Assembly: GCA_037447655.1 (NCBI GenBank)
Contig: JBBHKE010002619.1
Location: forward strand, 122,790-160,926
Length of the DNA: 38,137 nucleotides
Source of the DNA: Zygnema cylindricum
Taxonomy: Eukaryota > Streptophyta > Zygnematophyceae > Zygnematales > Zygnemataceae
Direction: 5' to 3'
Shown: positions 10,500-21,392 of the stretch, one piece after another
Layout of the letters: each line of letters starts with the position of its first letter
Numbering within the stretch: position 1 is the first letter of the stretch
Made by a program: the position numbers and the translations under genes
The notes under the pieces: generated by a model
What the model was told of the DNA's origin: nothing
Database searches by the model: none
Seen by the model: the letters and a program-made list of their open reading frames with translations, nothing else

Positions 10500-11200
10500 G
10501 AGGTCGCAATCGGTACCCGACAGGTCCCCGCCCGCCCGCGTCGGATCCGTAACGGATTCGGGTGCCAAATTTTGGAGGCCGGCCGGATTCGGCCGGGTGA
10601 TTAAAAAAAAATAACAAATTCGGGTACGACCGGGTAACCAAAAACGAAAAAAATTGAAGGTTTCGTAGGTACGTTCCACTGCAGTGCAGTACAGGTAAGT
10701 ACAGTACAGTACACCGCCAATCGTTATTAGCGTTGTGTACGCTAATTCCATCCCGCTTTTTTTTTTTTTTTTTCTCAAATATAATTATCCACACTATTTA
10801 AAAAAACCTTAATTCCTAATTAGAATAGACTATTTCTTTGAAAATTTTCAAATTCCCAATTAGCGTAAACCACGCTAATTATTAGTATACGCTAAAAAAA
10901 CTTACACGCTAATAACGATTGGCGGTGTAGTGTCCATACTATACAACATTATTGTACTTTATGCTGTTGGTATCGTGGAAGGTATGAGGGAGATGTATCA
11001 TTATTTTGTTTTTATTAGGGTCGGGGGGGTACGGGTAGTCGCGAGAAATCGAGTTTCGGTTAACTTTTTTTTTCGTAAACGCGTATCGGGTAACCGGGTA
11101 ACAATTTAGGAGTGTGACATAACGCGGGCGGATTTCGGGTGTTCAGATTAAAAAAAAAAAAATGTCGGATTCGGATAAAATTTTGACTTTTGCGCCCTCT
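10500..11200. repeat. CG-rich dispersed repeat built on CGGGTA(A)C motifs, interrupted by a MITE
   Basis: In AT-rich surroundings, segments 10500-10650 and 11020-11200 are rich in CGGGTAACC, GGTACCCG, GGATTCGG and CGGGTGCC-type words, often alternating with A runs. They flank the MITE at 10711-10928. They look like parts of one transposon-derived repeat. I could not define its termini or a transposase. Confidence 0.4.
10711..10928. mobile_element. 218-bp MITE with 3-bp target duplication
   Basis: The terminal inverted repeat ACACCGCCAATCGTTATTAG (continuing CGT) at 10711-10733 is matched by its reverse complement at 10906-10928. Flanking AGT occurs at 10708-10710 and 10929-10931, a 3-bp target-site duplication. 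The interior is AT-rich with sub-terminal GCTAATT/AATTAGC words and no coding capacity. A 3-bp duplication is seen in PIF/Harbinger and CACTA families, but the duplicated AGT is not the usual Harbinger TWA, so the superfamily is left open. Confidence 0.85.
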
Positions 11201-13596
11201 GCTCTGCGCCACGCGTTTTGAATACTGATATCCAAAAATATCGGCTGAAGGCGTGCTGACGCTTTTTGCGCTGTTTGTATATCGGTAGAGTACTACTTTG
11301 CCGATTTGTGGATTTGGTAGCCGCAGTTTCAGAAATTTTTGAACGCCTGCCTCTTTAGATTTTCATGTTAACCGTGAAGGCACCAACCCTAGTTTATTCG
11401 AGATAGGGTTTAAAATTTTCAGATGTTTTTGTCTTGAGTATTGAGCTTAATTTTCACGAAACGGTATTCACTTGTTCTTATTCTTGCTAGGTAAGTTGTC
11501 TATAATGTTAGTCTCAATGTTTCATTTGGCATCAACCTAGATATAATTAGAAATTGTTGAAAGCATTACATATATAAGAATTAGGGTTTAGGGTTAATAA
11601 TTTGAATATTTTGCTGAACAAATACATTTTTACAAACAACGACAGGTCACCAAAATTTATTGTTGTATTTCTGATATTCTAAAGACTTAACATCATTTCT
11701 CTCATGGAAATTCAAATAATTCAAATAAACCATGTGTTACCGACCAATAGTTTAAGGTTTGTATAGAAGTATGCATTTCATTGCCAAAGTAAAAACTAGT
11801 CAAAGGATTGCAAAATGAGATATCTCATCCTTTTTCCAAGCCTCTTGATGGCTTCAAATGTCATTTTTTTGAATGATTGTTATGATCGTTAAAATAATCC
11901 GTTTATTGTAAAAAAGTCAACTCATTTTATGGTATAAGTGAATTAGTCGTTATATGATTTTGACAACAAAGACCATTTTGACCATTTTGACCATTTTGAA
12001 TGGTAAAATGGCCACGTTATTAACAATTATTGTTTTGAATTCTAGGACATTTTCTACCACCATTTAGATAGTTGTTTGATTGTCTCCATGGTGAAGATCT
12101 TGAGAAACTACAGTAGCACAGCCAGTCAGAACCAATTTCTTCTCAAAAATGTACATTATGTTTTCTCTAATTCACAATCCACCTTTGCCCTAATTTTCCC
12201 TTTCCCTCTCCTCCCCATCCCTGGCCACAAATCTCCGCCCGCCCTTCTCTCTCCCTCCCCTCTCTCACTCTCACATTCACATGGATACATTTATCTCTCT
12301 CTTCCCCTATGCTCATTAAGCAGATGACAGTGTATGCCCTTAGCTTCTGTGGGGTTTACTGGACTTAAGTTCAAAACATGATGAAAGGGACTGCTCCAAA
12401 GAATGGCATTCTTGCAATGCCATATTTTACAATCCAATTCAAGAGTGCAACAATATCCTTTAGAACATGTTTTTGAAGTTCAATTGATTCAAGATGGTTG
12501 TTATCCTTTGAACATAGACGTAGTGCAGTAGAAATATAGGTAACATCATGAAATCAGAAAGTTCTATAACACAGGAAATGATAAAAATCATAATGTCATA
12601 GAGGTTGCTTAATGTCTATCATAACCACGTGAATGTTAATTTTTTTCAAGCGGATGGGAAGTGGTTAACAAAGTTACCTCAAAAAAAATACTAGTGACTA
12701 AGCTCAAGGACGAATGATTGTTTTTGCGTTTCAACAACTAAATGGTGTTCGTTTTCCTAATTTTTACATTGAAATGTCCACTTCGTGGCTGAAAGTCTCG
12801 TTATCAAGAATTTTGATTCGTTCCAAACCAAATAGCTCTCCAAAGGTCAAACTTTAGGTGCAAGACAAGTATTGGAGACTCATTTCAAAGAGTTATTATG
12901 CCTGTTTCCATGTGATTTTTATATAAGCAGCTACATTACGTGTCTAAAGCTGGTCATTGTCTTGTTCACCTGAACACACTCACAGTTGAACGGATATTCA
13001 CATCGAGTCATGATTTGGCGCTAAATGATAATTGATGTTCTGGGGATTTTAAAATACTTGCCGCTGTACATAGAAAGACTTTAAAAGGAAAATTGAGTGT
13101 TTTCGACTTTCTGTCTTAGCAAAAAACCAGCCAGGATTCGCCTTTTAATGGTCTTTGAAAGCTAGTTTTTCAAAAGCATGAAGATTTTCACATAGGGTCG
13201 AGGGAAGGTTCTTAAAAAAATTCCTCTTGAAAGGTCGTAAATATTTTAATCACGGTGTCTTTTACAAGAGTAGTTTACGTGTGTGGACCTCTGCAGGTGT
13301 TAATGAGATTTTTTTCTGGTCAACCAGCTCTGTTCTTGCAGAAAATTATGGGACATCTCATTTTTCCCAGCTGTTGGTATTGGTTGCAGTTTATACCTGT
13401 CTCGCCTACATACATAATTGACTTCCTTTTCCAGCCTAAAAGGTTGTAGAAGATTTCTTTGAAACCTCTGTTATGTGACATTTGCAACTTAAAAAAGTGA
13501 ACACATTCAATTCTACAAAAGTGGACATAGTCAATCCTACCAGGCTTTTGGTTCTCTCTCCTTCTCCCACTTCCTTCCACTGTTTGGCTGTCACCC
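11201..13596. other. intergenic / eIF2A upstream region, no gene seen
   Basis: AT-rich with no supported exon. It contains a TTAGGGTTTAGGGTTAA word at about 11581-11597, a triple GACCATTTT repeat at about 11970-11998 and a CT-rich stretch at about 12190-12330. The eIF2A promoter and 5' UTR should lie in its right part. Confidence 0.45.
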
Positions 13597-16500
13597 ATGG
13601 CGGTATCTGGGGCTCCTCCAGCACCCAAGGTTCTTGGTTAGTGCCTTCTCCTTCTTGATAGCCCTAAATTTGTGTAATGAAATTTTAACAAATTGTGGTT
13701 TTTCTTATCCAAAAATCTGAAATAGTAGTTATGAAAAGATGACAGCAACAATCACTGTTATTTTCAAATGCATATGCGTTGTTATATGTAAAATTTGAAA
13801 TTGGGGACTTAGAAATAAGGCTACTTTGTATCTCCTGATAGCTGAACAGTTTTTGGGTTTAATTACCGTTTTTTTATGTGCATTGGGGAGAAAAAAAAAA
13901 AAAGCAAAATGCTTTTTACAAATTTCTTCATGAAATTCTCAACTTGTCATCTACCATACAAACATTTAATAACCGCCATTACCTGTAGTTGTCAGTTATT
14001 TAGTTAATTTAGTTTTCGTTTCCTTATTCTTCTTTTGTTTTTGAGATCAGTTCGGGAACGCGAGGGACTTTCGTTATTTTCTTATCCTTCTGGTGACGAA
14101 ACTCTTTCGAGGTACTGCTTTCCCTTTTATCGAGATGTCTTGTTAATCAATTCTATTTTTCATCATGAGTCTTTGCCCTTTTTTATGTTATCGGAATTAA
14201 AAGTAGCACAAGAAGTATGGATTTTTCCATCAATTCTGTGCAGTTTCAGTTCAGTTTTTAGTTTTCTGCTTTTATTTTCCAGCCATAATCTGTGGGATGT
14301 GTCTGAAGGGCAGAAAAAGATGATTTATTTTATGTGTTTAATTCGAATTTTACTGAAGTAGAATGTGATGCTATTAAAGTTTAAACTAGAAATAAAATTT
14401 GAATTGAAAAATTAGAACATGGCCATGATTTTTCAGAATTAAAAAGATATAATTTGTGGGTACGAAATTTGCATTGCTGAGATATCACAAAAGGTTTTTT
14501 TTTTTTTTGTGGTCCTCATCTAATAAAGGGAAACCGGAGATAACTTGACTGTGTAAAATACTTGTAGTTTAAATTATGGAAATGATCACCTGGTCCAGTG
14601 TAATAAATACCAAGAAGACATTTGCATTTTCTCCTGCTTCGTATCATCCCTTTCCCTCTCCCTCTCCCTCCCTCTCCCTCTCCAAAAAAAAAATTTATCG
14701 ACTGATCCGATCTGATCGATTTGATCCGGATCCATTTTGGGGTTTTGCAGAGTCCCGTGTTCGTCTGCTTCTTTCAGCTCGGATGGGAATTTTTTGTCTC
14801 TCACTACCCCGGAGGATATTACTGTGGTCGATTCGAATACAGGAAAAGAAATCCTTAAATTGCCTCTGAAAGGTGTTATGGCAGTTTCTTTCTCCCCAAA
14901 AAATACATTTCTACAAGTTTTTCAAAAACCAACTGGACAAGATAAGAACCTGACGGTGAGGCGGGTCGAAGGGGGAGAAGTGGTTCTCCAACAGTTTCAG
15001 AAAACGTTCGCGAAGACTGCCTGGTTAGTGAAGTTCAACATTCAGGACTCACGGTTTCTTTCCTCCGGTTGATATATTGTACTATATGTGTAGTATGTAT
15101 ATATATATATTATAAATGTATAGTTTGTATGTCAGAATGTCAGTTGCATGGAAAACCTTCGTTGTTTAGGTGCATCTCTACACACCGTATCGCTGTCAGA
15201 GTTGAATTTTCCCTGAAAACATTTATCTCCTCCGTTTTGTCGATTCTCGCTAAACTAAAGAAAACCTCTTCTGGTCGTCCGTTCTTGATTTTTCGAGCAA
15301 TCGGTCGCCTGGGATGGTCGAGTTCACCGAAGAACTCAGAGTCAGATGGCCATGGTTCCCCTCACATAGTTGCATCAGGCATGATCCTCATCTCTTTATC
15401 TTTCTCCTCTCTCTTCTCTCTCTCTCCCTTTTCCTCCCTTCTTCTCCAAATCCTGTCGAACCCCGATAAACTGATTTGTTGATCGGATGATCGAGATCCG
15501 ACACAATGTCTCTGAGGAGAAAATAAATAAATAAATAGATAAATAAGAGGAAAAAAAATGCACAGAATGCTCTCTCTATTTCGTTTTTCTGTATCTCTTC
15601 ACTTCTGTTTTGGTGGCAAATTTTCCTTAAAAGATGTTATTTTTGTCAAAAAAAAAGTTTTTCTTCTGTCCCTTTCTCACACATTCTCCTTATATTTGTA
15701 GTCTCTCAACTTTTTTTTTTTCCTTCACCTAAGTTCTATCCAATCCGGTCAGTTTTCATCAAGTTTGACTTATCTCGACAAGGCTTCCTTGGCTCCCTAA
15801 AGACCATAATAATTCTATTAACCAATTGAATACATATTATATGATTATTATTATAATTATTATTATTGAATACCATACCTGAGAAAATCAAATTCCTAAT
15901 TAATGTCAAGTCAACATTGCCCTCTCTGCCTCTCCCTCCCTCTCCCCTCTCCCTCTCTACCTCTCATTTATGAAGTTCTATGGTAGTTTCTCCAATTGCT
16001 TCTCAACCTTACATCATACGGTTTTAAACTTAAAAACTTCATTAAGCCAGTCGAAGCCCTTCTTGGAGAAAATTGAGAAATTTTTAGCAAGCTTACTATC
16101 AATGAGAAACGGTAAAAAACAAGAAGTCTGTCCATTTGTTAATTTTTTTTTTTTTTTCCAGGGAGCTCCTGCAAGTATTCGAATTTTTCGAAGACCGGTT
16201 AGTCCAGATTCACAGCCTACTGCGAGGAGAAGTTTTTATAAAGCGACAACTGTAAGACTTTTTTGGAACAAAGGGTCGACTGGAGTTTTGGCTTTAGCAC
16301 ATTCTGATGTGGATAAGACAAACCAGAGTTATTATGGGGAAACTACACTTCATTTCTTGACTTGCGACGCATCATTTGAGGGAACTGTTCCGTTAAGTGA
16401 GTTATTTTCTTCAATTTTTTGCATCAATGAGTTCGTGTGTCTGTGTGTTTTTCTTTTTTTCTTTCTTCTTTTTTCTTTGTTCTTTGTTCGTTTTTCAGTT

Positions 16501-19500
16501 TATGCGTTAAACGCTCTATTGCTTTGTCTTACTTCGTTGTTTTCTGTCTTATTTTTCCGTCTTAATTGTCTTTCTTTGCGTCGTCACTTTTTGGTCGTAC
16601 TTTAATTATTGCTCTTTGTCCTTTTTTTTAGTCTTACGTTGTGAACTACTATTTTATGTTTTTGTTCCTTTACCTTGTTCCTTTTCCTCTTGCTTTTTGT
16701 CTTACCGACTCCTTTTTTTTTACATGTATATATATATTGTATATATATGTATAATATTTTTTGTTTGCAGGCAAGGAGGGCCCTATTCATGATGTGCAAT
16801 GGTCTTCTTCTGGAAAAGAATTTTTGGTGGTCCATGGCTGTATCTATAAGAAGAAAGAAATAATTTTCTGGGTTTCCATGTAAATTCTATACATTTCAGT
16901 CGATTTCAACAGGGGCAACTTTTTGTCTCTACTTGAAAGTTATTTTTTATTTTTTATGTTATTTTTGAGAGAGATTTTCTTATGGTTGCTAGAGGATTTC
17001 AAAAAAAAAAAAAACAACTTACAGACAAGATACAAGATCACTTTAAGTTTCTAAGATCTATGTCCAATTTAAATTCAAATTTGAAGGGAAAACCTAAAAA
17101 ACTTGAAGGAGGATGTCAAGAAAAAAGCTGGAAGAGATACAAGATACAACATTACACTCAATTTTTGAGAAGTTCAGGTCCAATTTGAAGTCATTTTTAA
17201 GGAAAAACCTAAAAGATTGAAGGAAAAACCTTCAAAATTGGAGAAAAACCTAGAAGATTGAAGGAAAACCTTCAAAATTGACGAAAAACCTTTAAAATTG
17301 AAGAAAAACCTTTGAAAGTGAAGAAAACCCTTCAAAATTACCTTAACTCACTCTTCAGATATGCCTTCCAAGGCGACTTTGTTTGACTCAAAATGTCGAC
17401 CACTGTTTGACTTTGGCTCGGGACCTCGGAATTTAGTCAGATGGAGCCCTTACGACCGCTGTATCCTTTCACATTTCTCACATTCCTCATGTTTTTCACT
17501 TTTCTCAAATTTCTTACCTTTCCCATGTTTCTCTCTCCCTCTCGCTCTCCCTCTCCCTCTCTCTCTCCCTTTTCTTCTCCCTCTCCCTCTCACGACCGCT
17601 GTATCTTTCACATTTCTCACGTTCCTCATGTTTTTCATACTTCTCAAATTTCTTATGTTTCTCGTGTTTCCCTCTCCCTCTCACGACCGTTATATCTTTT
17701 CACATTTCTCACATTTCTCATGTTTCTCATGGTCCACACGTTTCCCGTGGTGCTGACATGTCTCACGTTTTTCAAATTTCTTATGTTTCGCGTGTTTCTC
17801 CATTTCTCAAATTTCTCATGTTTCTCACATTTCTTACATTCTTTCCTACCCTTTGGAAAGGTAGAACCACTCTAGTTTAGGTTGTAATGTTGTAAGAGTT
17901 TTTTTTTCTCCCTTTATTTTTTCAAGTTTGTTGAGAGATTCACGCATAAAATGTGATATGGGCAGTTTTTTGGAAACCTGTAATAGTGGGATAGCTTGTT
18001 TTCAATGTCCTTGTTTGTGCCGAGTCATCCATTTTAATTTTGGAAAATTGCATATTTAAATCATGGTCCCATCAGTTTGGGAAAACCTTATCGATTTGTA
18101 TTTCAGTTCATTAGGAAATCCTTTTTCATTTGTATTAAAACTTTCTTATTTTGTCCTTCAGTTTTATTAGTGTTTTCTTTGACAGTCACTGCCTTACAGA
18201 TATGTGTCTCGCGGGATTTGGAAATTTGCCCGGGGATGTTGTGAGTTAATTTTATCCATGGAAACCCAACGATTTTTTTTTTTTTATTTATATATATAGA
18301 TAGACACACAGTTTATGACGAGTTTGTTTCTCTGGAAACTTGACACTTGTTTGTGATTTTTAATGTAATGAGTTTTTTTGAAACCGATTTGTCTCGCATG
18401 GAAACGTAACATCTTCTCAATGGTGGAAATGAAGTTTCTAAAATTGGTTACGGTGGTCGCACAAGTTGCTTTTTAATTGGCCACAAACACATATTCAAAA
18501 GCTCAAAAGCGTCCATTTATTATTTGTACATTGCTGGCATCAATGGGCAACTTCATTTGTCTTTTTCTATTTTTGTCTTTTGTGGAAACAGGAGTTTTAG
18601 GAAACACAAACCGCATATCGCTGATGCCTTTGTCTTTTTCTGTGTTAGTCCTTTTCTGTTTTTTTGTCCTTTTTTTTATTTTGCCCTTTTTTTATTTTGC
18701 CCTTTTTTATTTTTGTCCTTGCTTACCTTTGTTGTTTTCTCTTTTTGTCGTTTCCAATTTTCGTTTTTTTTCTCTTTTTGTCACTCTGTCCGAAAAACAG
18801 TTATATTTTTGTCTTTTTCTATCTTTGCGACAAACAGTTTTTTTTTTCGTTTTCTATTTTTGCAACAACAAGTTCTCTGTTTTTGTCTGTTTCTATTTTT
18901 TGCAATAACCTTTTCTATTGTTGTCGTTTTCTATTTTTGCGACAATAATTATGCTTTCGTCTTTTTTCTATTTTTTGAGACCAAACAAACAGTTCTGTTG
19001 TTTTCGTTTTCTCTTGTTGTCGTTTTCTATTGTTGTCGGTTGCAGGAGTTCTGGGAGAGGTCGAGTCTGAAGTGTGTGGGGAAGACGAGGGCACCCATGG
19101 GAGTCAGTCTCGAGTGGTCCCCCACCGGGCAAGAAGTCCTCGTTTCTACAACGGCTCCAAGACTACAAGTAGATAATGGGTGAGAAATGTTTGCGGGTAT
19201 AAAGAAAAAAAAGGTATAAAGTTTAAGTTTTAATATCATAGGAATGAGTTTCGAGTGGTCCCCCACCGGGCACAAAGTCTTTGTATCAACCACGGCTCCG
19301 AGGCTACAAGTCGATAATGGGTGAGATTTTTTTACGGGTCTTTAGGGTTTTTTGGGGTTTGGGTATAAAGAAAATAGGGGTATGAAGAATAGTTTCAATA
19401 CCAGAGGAACGAGTGTGGAGTGGTCGAGATGTTGGTGGCAACCACGGCTCCGAGATTATAGAAATATGGTGGATATAATGAATGAAAGAGGTATGAAAAG

Positions 19501-21337
19501 TATATAGAGTCGTAGGTATAAAAGGAGGGTGTGGGTGGCAACCTCGGCCCCGAGACTACAAGTTGGTAACGTGTGAGAAATATGATGGGTATAAAGAGTA
19601 AAAGGAGTATAACAAGTCGATAACGAGTGAGAAAGATGGGTACAAAGAAAATAATTAAAAATATGGCAAATTAAGTGTGTGCTTTTCTGGAGTAGCTGAA
19701 TTTTTTTGGGACATAAAAGGCGGTTTAACGTTATCTTCGTTTGAGACTGTTGGATTCAACAAATCCAATGGACTAAGATTTGCATAACTCAAATAGAAAT
19801 GCCAAATATCCCGTACGATTTTAGATACAATAGAAACAGTAATATTGATGTGTCCTTACTTTTACACCCTTAAGTTCAAATAAAATTTCTTGAAAAAAAA
19901 AATCTTATCGTCCGTTTGTCGGTTTTTGTCAAATTGATATCGACACAGGTTAAGATGATGAGGCCAGAATATAACCGAATGTAACTGAAAATAACTGAAT
20001 ATTGTATATAATTGCATGTAACTGAATATAACTGAATATAACTGCCTATACTGAGTCTAACCGAATATAATCAAATATAACTGAGTTAAGTTTGCTTATT
20101 TTAGGAATAGGAGGGGGCAGGATACTGAGGCTGGAGTTGACTTCATCATTTTGAAAACATGCATTGTGTTAAAATTTGATTATAACTGAATATAACCAAA
20201 TATAACCGATATAACTAAATATGACTGAATATAACTGAATATAATCGAATATAATCGAATAGAGTTCAATTGAGTTTGCTTATTTGAGGAATAGAGAGGA
20301 TGGGTCAGAATGAGATTACGTAATGGTTCTGAAAACATGAGGTGGGCACGGTGACCTCTCATACTATATGGGTATAGTATGGGTGTTTTCCCAGAGCTTT
20401 TTTTCAGGGTTTCTTACGGTTTTAAGCTTTTTTTTAGGGTTTTTTAGCGTTTGTCACATACCATGAATAGTATGACCACATTTTCGGTTTTGTTTTAATT
20501 GCTCGTTGCCACACGTTTTGTAAACCCACACATACAAGTTGTGCTTTAAAGAGAAATAGGTGTTAGGAGAAATGGGTATAAAGAGAAATGGGTGTACAGA
20601 GAACGGGTATATGGAGAAATGGGTATAAAGAGAAACGGGTATAAAGAGAATAGGAGAAATGGGTATAAAGAGAAAAGAGAGGTTTTGGAGGAATCTAAGG
20701 AAATACCTGGAGATGATCGACATTTTTTCCCTCAAAAGTCAAAACAGTGTTAATGAAAATGGTTTTTTGTGACCTGTGGGATATTTCAGTATTCGAGTTT
20801 TTGCTCCGGACGGTACCTTGGTGTACCAGAAATCATATGCCATGCTATTTCAGGTAAGAATTTGCCTCCCTTTATGCATCTTTATGCCTTTCAAATATGA
20901 ATATAACTGAGTTTAACGGAATTCAACTGAATATAACTGAGTATGAGTATAACTGAGAAAAACTTCAACTGAATACAACTGAATAAAACTGATGTAACTG
21001 CATCTGACTGAATAAAAGTGGATATAACTGAGTGTAACTGAATCCAACTGAATCTAACTGAATATATTATTCACAAATTTGTCTTTCGATCAACTCAACT
21101 CTTATTTGTTTCGACTTCCTCCTATAAAACATTGTCTGTTTCATTTCTATTATTTGCCGTTTTCTTTATTTTTTTTTATTTTTTTCTATAACTATAGGCT
21201 GATTGGAGGCCCTCTCCCGAGGACTTGTATCCCGATAAACCCTTTGTCCCCTCAAAATCTCCTCCGGTTTTGTCTTCTTCTGGAGCCGAGAGTTCTTCCA
21301 AACAAGCTAATGCGACAGGTAAATGGTTTACCCCTTT

Positions 21338-21392
<55 letters not shown>

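Noticed and set aside
18477-19183. Phe-rich plus-strand frames of 94-219 codons resembling membrane proteins
   Set aside because: They are T-rich intron repeats read through into real eIF2A exon 9; only 19046-19179 is coding.
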